This document shows positions 40,554 to 48,628 of a stretch of DNA of 64,000 nt, piece by piece. The notes under the pieces were generated by a model, which was given only the letters and a program-made list of their open reading frames with translations, did not search any database and had not been told where the DNA came from. The position numbers and the translations under genes were made by a program. How positions within the stretch are numbered: the stretch's first letter is position 1; each line of letters opens with the position of its first letter. The stretch is from UBA830 sp038146925 (GTDB taxonomy: Bacteria; Pseudomonadota; Alphaproteobacteria; MPNO01; UBA830): assembly GCA_038146925.1 (NCBI GenBank), contig JAYQSP010000011.1, forward strand, positions 1,178,001 through 1,242,000, in the 5' to 3' direction.

Positions 40554-42180
40554 ATTTGTGCCGGATATGCGCGGCGACCGCTTCCGGCGTGTCCAAATCG
40601 ATGAGCACGCCGGGATTGTCGGTCCGGACTTCGTGAACCTGGTCGGGATTGGCGCCGATCAGGTGGCGGGCCCCGACATCTCCGGAAACTGAACAAATTT
40701 CGTCGAAATACCTGCGTGCCCAGATCACTGGATTGCCCCGCTTGCCGTCATGCGTGGGCACAATGATGGATTGCCCCGCTGCCGGATCGAATTCTTCGAT
40801 CAGCATATCGATGTCTTCCGCCTGGACACCGGGCATGTCGCCCAACGCGACGAGTGCGCCGTCGCAGGAGGCGGGCAGGGCGGCGAGACCGGCGCGGAGT
40901 GAAGTGCTTAGTCCTTCTGCATATTCAGGATTGTGAACAAAGCGGACATCGAGACCCTCCAGCGCCCGCTCGACCTGTTCCGGTCGATGCCCCAACACGA
41001 CCACCACGGGTGAGGCGTTGCTCGCCAGAAGTGACCGGGCGGCATGCTCGACCATCGGAATACCGTCCACCTCTACCAGCATCTTGTTGGCGCGGCCCAT
41101 GCGGCGAGACTGGCCGGCGGCGAGCAGCACGGAGCCGATTGCAGGGCCAATATCATCGGACATGTCGTCCAGTTCCTCCTGTTCGCGGGAGACGGGGCGG
41201 CCGGGCATCTCCTTCAGCATGCCGCCGACGCCCATACGGGTTAGGTCTTCCGGCGTCACGTCCAGCCCGGCCACAAGACGCTGCAGCACCCAGTCGAATC
41301 CGTGCAGCCGTGGCGATCGCGCCGAGCCGGGTATTCCCAGCACGCGCATTTTCCCGATCCCTGCGAAAAGCAGGAGGTTTCCGGGATCCACCGGCAGGCC
41401 GAGATGATCGAGTTGGCCGCCCGCGGCAAGCACAGCGGACGGCACGGTGTCGCGCCGGTCCACGATGGCCGATGCTCCCAATACCAGCACGATGTCGCAG
41501 CCGGCTTCCGCCAGCGCCGCCAGATTTTCCGCAATCGCCGTTTCGTCGTGTGCGCAACGCCGTTCGTCTGCGATGCAAAGTCCCATCTCGGATAAACGTT
41601 TGGCTGTAGCGGTAGTCGCTTTCGCCAAAAGGCTTTTCTTGAGGCCAGGCAAGAGCGTCTGGATAAAGCCGATCTTCGGCGTGCCGTAAGGGGCAAGTCG
41701 AATGGGAGGGCTGCCGCTTCGCGCTGTCTCGACACAGCGATCAACCGTTTCTCCCGATACGCCGAAAGTAATGATCTTAACGGTGGCCGCTACATGCCCG
41801 TTCGCCACCGTATCGAAGGGGCGAAGCGTGGAAATGGTGATTGCTTCGTCTATCGCGTTCAGTCGATGGATCGTGTCTGCGTCGATCAGGGCAATGCCCG
41901 CAGCGTCGGCGCGGAGATTGGCGCGCCCGGCATTGCCGCCGAAAGCGGTCAGCCCGTCGTTCTGAAGCGCGTCGGCGATCTTGAGCGCTGCCTGGTTCTC
42001 GTTGAGATCTCCCTCTTCCAGGCGGGCCGCAACGACCGACGCGACGCCAACTGATGCGAGAAGCGCGATATCGTCGCGGTCGAGGATGCGCCCCTTGCGA
42101 AGCACGCCGTCTTCAAGACGCAGGGAATGCGCAAGAATGGCTCCCTCCGCGTCGGTCACCGCGACCTCTCCGAATTTCAT
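40552..42180 (-). CDS. Molybdopterin-binding / MobA-like nucleotidyltransferase fusion
   Basis: 542 residues in two domains. Residues 1 to about 340 are a MoeA/MoaB-like molybdopterin-binding part (KFGEVAVTDAEGAILAHSLR; LVLGASAIVDRRDTVPSA; GIPGSARSPRLHGFDWVLQR). Residues from about 350 are a MocA-type NTP transferase (VLLAAGQSRRMGRANKMLVE, ALVALGDMPGVQAEDID). The product should attach CMP to the molybdenum cofactor for xanthine-dehydrogenase-family enzymes. It is the last gene of the coxD-coxE-XdhC-XdhC run, the normal maturation set for a CO dehydrogenase-type hydroxylase. Fusions like this are common in alphaproteobacteria. Confidence 0.9.
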   Translation of the reverse strand: MKFGEVAVTDAEGAILAHSLRLEDGVLRKGRILDRDDIALLASVGVASVVAARLEEGDLNENQAALKIADALQNDGLTAFGGNAGRANLRADAAGIALIDADTIHRLNAIDEAITISTLRPFDTVANGHVAATVKIITFGVSGETVDRCVETARSGSPPIRLAPYGTPKIGFIQTLLPGLKKSLLAKATTATAKRLSEMGLCIADERRCAHDETAIAENLAALAEAGCDIVLVLGASAIVDRRDTVPSAVLAAGGQLDHLGLPVDPGNLLLFAGIGKMRVLGIPGSARSPRLHGFDWVLQRLVAGLDVTPEDLTRMGVGGMLKEMPGRPVSREQEELDDMSDDIGPAIGSVLLAAGQSRRMGRANKMLVEVDGIPMVEHAARSLLASNASPVVVVLGHRPEQVERALEGLDVRFVHNPEYAEGLSTSLRAGLAALPASCDGALVALGDMPGVQAEDIDMLIEEFDPAAGQSIIVPTHDGKRGNPVIWARRYFDEICSVSGDVGARHLIGANPDQVHEVRTDNPGVLIDLDTPEAVAAHIRHK

Positions 42181-42202
42181 CTGTCAGCCCGAGCGGGACG
42201 CG

Positions 42203-42916
42203 TCACGCAGCTGCCCGCGTCTCAATCTTGCGGTGCAGAACCTCGGTGATCTGAGCGAGGATGGAAACTGCAATCTCCGCTGGGGAAATCGAACCGATGG
42301 CAAGGCCTACGGGGGCGTGGATACGTCCGATTTCCGCTTCGTTGAATCCGGCGGCGGTCAGCCGTTCTGCGCGGCCCGCATGTGTTTTGCGGCTGCCCAG
42401 GGCGCCGATATAGAAGGCGTCTGACTTCAAAGCGACCTCCAGTCCCGGATCGTCGAGCTTCGGATCGTGGGTGAGTGTCACGACTGCGGTCCGCCGGTCG
42501 GGGTCGAGTTCCCGCATGGCGTCGTCGGGCCATTCACCGTTCAGCGAAACCCCGGGAAAGCGTTCGTCGGTGGCGAACGAGGCGCGTGGATCTATCACGG
42601 TGACGTCGTATCCGGCGACCGACGCCATGCGCGACAGCGGCTGCGCGATGTGTACGGCGCCGACGATCAGCATCCGCAGCGGCGGATTGAAGACCTCGAC
42701 GAATATACGGCGATCGCCGATCTCGTGAACTTTGCTTCGGTCGTCCTGAATGGCCTGGCGCGTTACCGACAGAATTTCGGCGTTCTCCGCATCGGGCCCG
42801 TCCGCGGTTTCGCGATAGATCAGCGTCTGGGCGCCGCTATCCATGTCGGTCGCCAGCGCGACGGCTTTCTTTGCCGCCTGATCTTCCAGCAGCTGTTTCA
42901 GGGTATCCTGTTTCAT
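42203..42916 (-). CDS. XdhC-family cofactor maturation protein (Rossmann domain)
   Basis: 237 residues of the XdhC/CoxF family: the N-terminal XdhC_CoxI strip and a C-terminal Rossmann domain, with LIVGAVHIAQPLSRMASVAGYD, VIDPRASFATDERFPG and YIGALGSRKTHAGRAERL. XdhC proteins bind molybdenum cofactor, help its sulfuration and insert it into the target enzyme. Here the XdhC_CoxI and Rossmann functions are split over this and the preceding gene, whose stop it overlaps by four bases. Part of the cox accessory operon. Confidence 0.92.
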   Translation of the reverse strand: MKQDTLKQLLEDQAAKKAVALATDMDSGAQTLIYRETADGPDAENAEILSVTRQAIQDDRSKVHEIGDRRIFVEVFNPPLRMLIVGAVHIAQPLSRMASVAGYDVTVIDPRASFATDERFPGVSLNGEWPDDAMRELDPDRRTAVVTLTHDPKLDDPGLEVALKSDAFYIGALGSRKTHAGRAERLTAAGFNEAEIGRIHAPVGLAIGSISPAEIAVSILAQITEVLHRKIETRAAA

Positions 42917-43260
42917 TCGACTTTCTCGACATAGACATGGATCGATCCGCCGCAGGCGAGGCCGACTTCCCAGGCGAGCTCGTTGGTGACCCCGTATTCG
43001 AGTACCTTGGGCTTGCCCGTTTCCATGACCTCCATGGCTTCGGTCACCACAGCGCCTTCGATGCAGCCTCCGGATACGGATCCGACGAACTTGCCATTCT
43101 CATCGACGGCCAGATGACTGCCGACGGGTCGGGGAGACGAGCCCCAGGTCGATACCACGGTGGCCAGAGCCACGTTTCTTCCGTCCGCACGCCATGTCGC
43201 GGCCTCACTCAGCACATCGTCGTCCTGCGACAGGCCGGTTGCTACATTTCCGTCAGCCAT
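42913..43260 (-). CDS. XdhC/CoxI N-terminal domain protein
   Basis: 115 residues: a stand-alone XdhC_CoxI domain. Motifs are ATWRADGRNVALATVVSTWG, SSPRPVGSHLAVDENGKFVG, and GSVSGGCIEGAVVTEAMEV. The GGC(I/V)E loop with its cysteine is the likely cofactor-contact site. It overlaps coxE by 19 bases and the second XdhC gene by four, so translation of all three is coupled. Together the two proteins replace the single long XdhC of other species. Confidence 0.92.
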   Translation of the reverse strand: MADGNVATGLSQDDDVLSEAATWRADGRNVALATVVSTWGSSPRPVGSHLAVDENGKFVGSVSGGCIEGAVVTEAMEVMETGKPKVLEYGVTNELAWEVGLACGGSIHVYVEKVE

Positions 43261-44516
43261 TCCTGAACTCCTTGTTTGCGCGGGCCGCCGGGGCGGTTCA
43301 GCGCGTCGATCAGTTCTTCCAGACTCATTAGATTATGCACCGGGCGGAATTCGTCAACGGATGGCAGGATTGCCTGAATGCCCTGGCTTTTGGGTTGAAA
43401 CCCGTCGAACCGCAACAGCGGATTGAGCCAGATAAGCCGCCGGCATGATTTGTGGAGGCGTTCGATTTCGGTATGCAGCCCTCGCCCGGCATCCCGGTCC
43501 AGCCCGTCCGAAATGAGGATCACCACAGCGCCCTGTCCGAGAACACGGCGTGACCAGAAGCGATTGAAATCATTCAGACTTTCACCGATCCGGGTGCCGC
43601 CAGACCAGTCTTCCACCGCGTCGGTGACCTGTTCCACGGCGAGATCGATATCCTTGTTACGCAGATAGCGGGTGACGTTGGTCAGACGGGTGCCGAACAG
43701 GAACGTATGAACCCGGTCCCGATCGTTCGTCACGGCATGCATGAAGTGAAGAAACATCCGGGTATAGCGACTCATCGAACCTGAAATATCGCACAGGATG
43801 ACGATCGGTGGCGGCCGCGACCGGCGCCTGCGGTATTTCAGGGGAATAGTACCGGCGCCGGAGCGCAGCGCGGCACGCAGGGTGGCCCGCATGTCGACGC
43901 GGGCCTGGCGCGTGCTGACCTGGTACCGCCGGGTCGGGATCTCGGTGATCGGCAGGCGCATTCTTGCGATGGCCCGTTTGGCGGCCTCGATTTCGTCAGC
44001 CGACATTTCCTCGAAATCCATCGTCTGGAAAAGTTCGCGCTCGGAGACCGTCATCGCGGCGTCGAGCTCGATTTCCTCTTCCTGTTCCTCGTCCTGTTCG
44101 GAGTCCGGGCGGTCTTCGTCCTGCTGGCTGAGCGCTTCCTGCAGGCGCCGCAGCGGTTGTTCCTCGGGGGGCGGCTCTTCGCCACCATCGACGCTGGGCA
44201 ACAGGATACCCATCATGCGTTCGAGCAGCTTGGGGTCTTTCCAGAAGATGTGAAACGCCTGATCGAAGAGCTCGTGCTGGTCGCGCCGGTTGACGAAGAC
44301 GGCGTGCAGGGCCCAGTAGAAATCAGAGCGGCTCTGGATGCCGACCGCCATCACGGCGTTCGTGGCGTCGATAATCTTGCCGGGTCCGACCGGCATCCCG
44401 GCAGCCCGCAATACCCGACCGAAATGCATGATATTGGGTGCAAGCTTGTTGTCGTCCAGCCTCTCCAGCAACTGCATGCCGGGCGTCAGGTCGGTATTTG
44501 TCGGAGTTTCGGCCAT
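43242..44516 (-). CDS. coxE: VWA-domain protein CoxE
   Basis: 424 residues. The N-terminal two thirds is the CoxE-type helical region, with an acidic low-complexity patch (EDEE-like, residues about 120-155). The C-terminal von Willebrand A domain carries the metal-ion-dependent adhesion site DISGSMSRYTRMF, with later AVVILISDGLDRD. CoxE works with the MoxR-type ATPase CoxD to finish the [CuSMoO2] site of CO dehydrogenase or to mature related molybdenum enzymes. It directly follows coxD (six bases) and overlaps the XdhC gene. Confidence 0.93.
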   Translation of the reverse strand: MAETPTNTDLTPGMQLLERLDDNKLAPNIMHFGRVLRAAGMPVGPGKIIDATNAVMAVGIQSRSDFYWALHAVFVNRRDQHELFDQAFHIFWKDPKLLERMMGILLPSVDGGEEPPPEEQPLRRLQEALSQQDEDRPDSEQDEEQEEEIELDAAMTVSERELFQTMDFEEMSADEIEAAKRAIARMRLPITEIPTRRYQVSTRQARVDMRATLRAALRSGAGTIPLKYRRRRSRPPPIVILCDISGSMSRYTRMFLHFMHAVTNDRDRVHTFLFGTRLTNVTRYLRNKDIDLAVEQVTDAVEDWSGGTRIGESLNDFNRFWSRRVLGQGAVVILISDGLDRDAGRGLHTEIERLHKSCRRLIWLNPLLRFDGFQPKSQGIQAILPSVDEFRPVHNLMSLEELIDALNRPGGPRKQGVQEWLTEM

Positions 44517-44522
44517 GCCGGG

Positions 44523-45443
44523 TCAGTTTCCCGCGGCGATACCCGCCTTGACCTCGTCCAGTATCTGCGCGGCCTCGGAACCCTGAATTTTTTCAATGTC
44601 GTCCTGGTATTTCAGAAGGACGCCGAGAGATGAATTAACCGTCTCGGGATCGAGGTCGATCTTGTCGAGCTGGATGAGGGCGTTGGTCCAGTCGATTGTT
44701 TCCGCGACGCCGGGCAGTTTGAACAGATCGCGGTTACGCAGGTGCTGGACGAAATCCACCACCTGCTGGGTCAGCTTCTCCGGCGCATCGGGTACTTTGA
44801 CTTTCAGGATCTCGAGCTCGCGTTTGGCATCCGGGTAATCGACCCAGAAATAGAAACAGCGCCGTTTGATGGCGTCGTGAATTTCACGTGTCCGGTTAGA
44901 CGTGATGATGACGATCGGCGGTTTAGCAGCCTTGACAGTACCGATTTCGGGGATCGTGACCTGAAAATCGGAGAGCACTTCCAGCAGGAATGCTTCGAAC
45001 GGCTCGTCGGTCCGGTCAAGTTCGTCGATCAGAAGAATTGGCGGTTCACCGTTTTCGTCTAATTCGAGTGCCTGCAGCAGGGGGCGCTTGATCAGGAACT
45101 TTTCCGAAAAGATATCGTCCTCGATGCGTTCGCGGTCGCCCTGACCGGACGCTTCGGCGATACGGATATCGATCATCTGCATCGAATAGTTCCATTCGTA
45201 CACCGCGGAGGCGACGTCCAGGCCCTCATAGCATTGCAACCGGATCAGCCGGCGGCCCAAGGATTCGGAAAGCACCTTGCCGATCTCCGTCTTGCCGACG
45301 CCCGCTTCGCCTTCGAGAAACAGGGGCCGGCCGAGTTTCAGCGCAAGGTACAGCGCGGTCGAGAGGGAGCGATCGGCGACGTAATTGCCGTCGCGCAGCA
45401 TGTCGACCACGGAATCGACGGAGAAGGGGAGTGTTTCAGTCAT
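44523..45443 (-). CDS. coxD: MoxR-type AAA+ ATPase CoxD
   Basis: 306 residues of the MoxR AAA+ group. Walker A is GEAGVGKTE (residues 45-53), Walker B ILLIDELDRTDEPFEAFLLE, sensor 1 IVIITSNRTREIHDAI and the usual RRCFYFWVDYPD. In Oligotropha CoxD is a chaperone that partly unfolds apo CO dehydrogenase so that sulfur and copper can be added. It starts a new transcription unit, since a strong terminator lies between coxM and coxD. Confidence 0.93.
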   Translation of the reverse strand: MTETLPFSVDSVVDMLRDGNYVADRSLSTALYLALKLGRPLFLEGEAGVGKTEIGKVLSESLGRRLIRLQCYEGLDVASAVYEWNYSMQMIDIRIAEASGQGDRERIEDDIFSEKFLIKRPLLQALELDENGEPPILLIDELDRTDEPFEAFLLEVLSDFQVTIPEIGTVKAAKPPIVIITSNRTREIHDAIKRRCFYFWVDYPDAKRELEILKVKVPDAPEKLTQQVVDFVQHLRNRDLFKLPGVAETIDWTNALIQLDKIDLDPETVNSSLGVLLKYQDDIEKIQGSEAAQILDEVKAGIAAGN

Positions 45444-45484
45444 TCGGTTAACTGTTTGGCTCTTACTATCTGCAAACTATCCAA

Positions 45485-45520
45485 AAACGACGGGGAGACC
45501 AGAAAAATCCGGTCTCCCCG
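45485..45520 (-). terminator. Terminator between coxM and coxD
   Basis: A perfect ten-base inverted repeat, CGGGGAGACC at 45491-45500 and GGTCTCCCCG at 45511-45520, with a ten-base loop. On the minus strand the stem is followed by TCGTTTTTGG. It should stop or attenuate transcripts from coxG-coxS-coxM, so coxD-coxE need their own promoter or readthrough. Confidence 0.85.
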
Positions 45521-45562
45521 CGGAAGAGGTCAGGCCCGGCGTGTTTCCGGACCAGTGGCGAT

Positions 45563-46360
45563 TCAGCCGTTGGCTTCCGCGACCGCGCGTTTCGCCATGA
45601 CGGTGACGAGATGGGCGCGGTACTCAGCGCTGGCGTGAATATCGCTGTTCAGATCGCTGTCGTCCTGCTTGATGTTTTCAACGGACTCAGGCGCGAAGTT
45701 CCCTTCGAGCGCGGCTTCCATGTCGGACTGGCGGAAAACGCACGGTCCGGCACCGGTAACGGCGACCCGGGTGCCCTGCGAACCCTGGCTTACGAACGTG
45801 CCGACTACCGCGTAGCGGGACGCGGGGTTCGGGAATTTCATGTAGGCGGCTTTTTCAGGGATCGGGAAGACAACCTTGGTAACCAGTTCGTCTTCTTCCA
45901 GGGCGGTTTCGAACATGCCCGTGAAGAAATCGTCGCCCGCAATTTCGCGCTTGTTAGTGTGAACTGTGGCGCCGAGTCCGACGACCGCGGACGGGTAATC
46001 CGCCGCCGGGTCGTTATTGGAGATAGATCCGCCGATGGTCCCTCGATTGCGTACCATGGGATCGCCGATCAGCCCAGCCAGCTTCGATAGGGCAGGGATT
46101 GCCTTTTTCACATCGTCTGAGGCGTGAACCACCGCATGCGGGGTCATCGCGCCGATGGTGACGGTGCCGCCGTCCACTGTAATGCCGACCAGATCGCCAA
46201 GATCAGCTAGATCGATCAGATCCGATGGCATGGCGAGCCGTTGTTTCAGCGTCGGCAGCAGGGTCATGCCGCCGGCGACGAATTTTCCGTCATCGGCGCT
46301 AGCGAGGCTCGATGAAGCATCGTCCACTGACTCCGCGCGCTTATAATTGAAATCGTACAT
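45563..46360 (-). CDS. coxM: FAD-binding medium subunit, CoxM type
   Basis: 265 residues of the xanthine-dehydrogenase family medium subunit. FAD contacts are FVAGGMTLLPTLKQRL and NRGTIGGSISNNDPAADYPS. The CO dehydrogenase C-terminal domain follows (RVAVTGAGPCVFRQSDMEAAL). It passes electrons from the Fe-S subunit to the quinone pool or other acceptors. The gene follows coxS; GGAGAGG lies upstream of the ATG. A molybdenum large subunit, expected next to it, is absent here. Confidence 0.94.
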   Translation of the reverse strand: MYDFNYKRAESVDDASSSLASADDGKFVAGGMTLLPTLKQRLAMPSDLIDLADLGDLVGITVDGGTVTIGAMTPHAVVHASDDVKKAIPALSKLAGLIGDPMVRNRGTIGGSISNNDPAADYPSAVVGLGATVHTNKREIAGDDFFTGMFETALEEDELVTKVVFPIPEKAAYMKFPNPASRYAVVGTFVSQGSQGTRVAVTGAGPCVFRQSDMEAALEGNFAPESVENIKQDDSDLNSDIHASAEYRAHLVTVMAKRAVAEANG

Positions 46361-46462
46361 GAGGACCTCTCCGATTAGTCATTTGTTTGTTTAGGTGCCT
46401 GCCATACCCCGTCCGCCGCTAGGGCAGTGTGCCGCCGCCCAAGTATCGGCTCTTCGGCAGTC

Positions 46463-46939
46463 TTAAGCGGTCATTTCCTTGTGCGCGGCCAGAATTGCCT
46501 TGACGATGTTGTGGTAACCCGTGCAGCGGCAGAAGTTGCCTTCGAGCTCGTGTCGGACCGTCTTTTCGTCGAGGCTGTCGCGGTTCCGGTCGACGATGCC
46601 GATCGCGCTCATAACCATGCCCGGGGTGCAGAAACCGCACTGTAGAGCATGGTTTTCGCGGAACGCTTCCTGCATGGGGTGCAAGGTATCGCCGTCGGCC
46701 AGACCTTCGATCGTGGTGACTTCCTTGCCTTCCACCTGGTGCGCCAGGATCGTACAAGATTTGATCGGTAATCCATCGATATGCACCGTGCAGGCACCAC
46801 ACTGGGTGGTGTCGCATCCGACATGGGTGCCGGTCAGCCCCAGGCTTTCCCGCAAATACTGAACCAGAAGCGTGCGGTTCTCGACATCCGCCGAAACCTG
46901 CTTGCCGTTCACCGTCATCGAGACAGTGGTTGTCGCCAT
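46463..46939 (-). CDS. coxS: [2Fe-2S] small subunit, CoxS type
   Basis: 158 residues with both family clusters: the plant-ferredoxin type with Cys42, 47, 50 and 62 (HVGCDTTQCGAC), and the C-terminal type with Cys101, 104, 137 and 139 (QCGFCTPGMVM; GNFCRCTGYHNIV). It conducts electrons from the molybdenum site to the FAD subunit. AAGGAGGG is a strong ribosome binding site. A hairpin lies just upstream in the leader. CoxS normally teams with CoxM and CoxL; the only CoxL-like gene in the window is at the far right end. Confidence 0.95.
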   Translation of the reverse strand: MATTTVSMTVNGKQVSADVENRTLLVQYLRESLGLTGTHVGCDTTQCGACTVHIDGLPIKSCTILAHQVEGKEVTTIEGLADGDTLHPMQEAFRENHALQCGFCTPGMVMSAIGIVDRNRDSLDEKTVRHELEGNFCRCTGYHNIVKAILAAHKEMTA

Positions 46940-46956
46940 AGGACCCTCCTTAGTAA

Positions 46957-46979
46957 GCCGAAAACAGGCCGTTTTCGGC
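46957..46979 (-). promoter_or_regulatory. Hairpin in the coxS leader
   Basis: GCCGAAAAC and GTTTTCGGC form a perfect nine-base stem with a five-base loop, immediately upstream of the AAGGAGGG of coxS. It is not followed by a T-run, so it may stabilise the processed coxS message or tune translation between coxG and coxS. Confidence 0.5.
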
Positions 46980-47122
46980 AGAATTGAACGCTCAGAACCG
47001 CCGTTTTCCGGCGCGCCGACCGCGCATTACGAGTTCGATCCGAACCCCCCTTGCAAGCGCAGTAAACCGCCGGGAAATAGGCAGGTCAAGCGCTCAGAAC
47101 TACTTTCGAAACGAATATCCGT

Positions 47123-47767
47123 TTAGGTCGCCACGATAAGCAAAACAACCACCACGACCGCTATAAGTCCGCCGACCCAGACCGCCGGACTGATGCCGCC
47201 GCCGGACGATTGTGATGCGGGCGCCGCGGGTTCCGCTGCCGGGGCAGTAGATGCTGCCGCTGCAGGCTCCGGCGCGGCAGCCGCTTCTGCAGCCGGGGCG
47301 TCAGAGGCCGCGGGTGCATCAGCGACCGGCCCTCCGACTTCCTCCGCGAACTTGCCGAAGAACTCGTTGGCCATTTTCTTAGCGGTCGAATCGATCAGGC
47401 GTGACCCGATCTGTGCCAGTTTGCCCCCGACCTGCGCGTCCGCGACATAGGTAAGGACTGTTCCGTCGCCGTCTTCTGAGAGTTTCACTTCGGCGCCGCC
47501 TTTGGCGAAACCGGCAACGCCGCCGGAACCTTCGCCCGAAATCCTGTATCCGTTCGGAGGGTCAATTTCGCTCAGCGTGACCTTGCCTTTGAACGTGGCG
47601 GAAACCGGCCCGACTTTCGATTTCACCGTCGCGGAAAGCTCGACCTCGGAATCCTTGTTCAGCTCCTGACAGCCGGGAATGCATTTCGCGAGAATTTCCG
47701 GGTCGTTCAGAGCATCCCAGACTTTCTCGCGGGGTGCCGGAATTTTGTATTCGCCGGTCATTTCCAT
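47123..47767 (-). CDS. coxG: Carbon monoxide dehydrogenase subunit G (CoxG)
   Basis: 214 residues. Residues 1-145 are the SRPBCC fold of CoxG (MEMTGEYKIPAPREKVWDAL, CIPGCQEL, YRISGEGSGGVAGFAKGGA, KMANEFFGKFAEEVGG). An Ala/Pro-rich linker follows, then one C-terminal membrane helix (VWVGGLIAVVVVVLLIVAT). CoxG anchors CO dehydrogenase to the cytoplasmic membrane, in newer work by carrying quinone to the enzyme. It heads the cluster, 183 bases upstream of coxS, so it may have a separate transcript. Confidence 0.93.
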   Translation of the reverse strand: MEMTGEYKIPAPREKVWDALNDPEILAKCIPGCQELNKDSEVELSATVKSKVGPVSATFKGKVTLSEIDPPNGYRISGEGSGGVAGFAKGGAEVKLSEDGDGTVLTYVADAQVGGKLAQIGSRLIDSTAKKMANEFFGKFAEEVGGPVADAPAASDAPAAEAAAAPEPAAAASTAPAAEPAAPASQSSGGGISPAVWVGGLIAVVVVVLLIVAT

Positions 47768-47879
47768 GGCAGATTTCTCCAGTCTTAAACGCCACTTGCT
47801 ACCGTCGGAACTTAGAGCGTTGCCCGGGGTGGGGCAAGGGATGCTGTCCGGTTATGAAAAGATTATCACTAACCTGGCC

Positions 47880-48530
47880 AGTCCCGGACCGCTTCTGTTG
47901 TTTAGCCCAGCGCGTCGTCCATGTCGGAAAATATTGTGTCGAGAGTTTCCTGTGTGTTGGTGTTAGCGAATCTACTATTTTGCCAGATGACGCCGTCGCC
48001 AGTTTTAGCTCTTCCGTATTGAGGCGCGTGCTGAATTGGCGCATGGCCGCAGCCTGTAGTTCTTCACGCTTGATGGGTTTGGAAACGCAGTCGCTTGTAA
48101 GGCTGGCACGATATTTTTCCGCGTAGCCTTTATGGCGTTCGCGGACAGCGTGATAGCGGGTATCTATCTTCGTAGACCCGATGGTCCGTGGTCGCGGCTG
48201 CTTGCCGGTGACGCTATCCATCTCCAACATCTGGATCTTCAATAGGACGAGATTGCAGCTACCTCGGTTAACAGCGCTGACGGGTGCTATCCAGTGGCTG
48301 ACGACGTCTGTGCGGTATCCGTTTTGTCCGAGCAGCGCTGCAATAATCTTCTAGTTCACCGCGTTGTCCTCGGCGACAATCACGACATCGTCTATGTGCA
48401 AACGCTCCAGCTTGGCGTAGACCGATGCTTATTCTAAACCAAAAAACAGGGCGAAAAGAGGGGTCAGCGTTTTTTTATCAAGCGTTCTGCCTTGGCTTTT
48501 CGAGAGGATAACCCGCTGGCTCAGTCGTTC
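47880..48530 (-). pseudogene. Decayed response-regulator/hybrid-kinase gene
   Basis: On the minus strand a receiver domain is still readable. It starts DDVVIVAEDNAVN, then an amber stop where relatives have Gln (EDNAxNQ), then KIIAALLGQNGYRTDVV and LVLLKIQMLEMDSVTG, and it ends YRASLTSDCVSKPIKREELQ. The phosphorylatable Asp and switch residues are gone or altered. Upstream, ERLSQRVILSKSQGRTLDK hints at the preceding receiver or linker of a hybrid kinase; downstream is a short unmatched tail. Frameshifts and stops rule out function. It lies between coxG and the LigAB pair. Confidence 0.65.
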
Positions 48531-48628
48531 AGTAGAAGACCAGTATCTTGGTAAACTGCTATGGATTTAAGGTTCCTCACCTTACCGAACATGCTGACGC
48601 ATTTCGGCGCTTTCGACGTTCGAGCGCT

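Noticed and set aside
33153..48560. UGA read as Trp (code reassignment)
   Set aside because: Stops at Trp positions are found only in decayed genes. Healthy genes end in TGA and use TGG for Trp.
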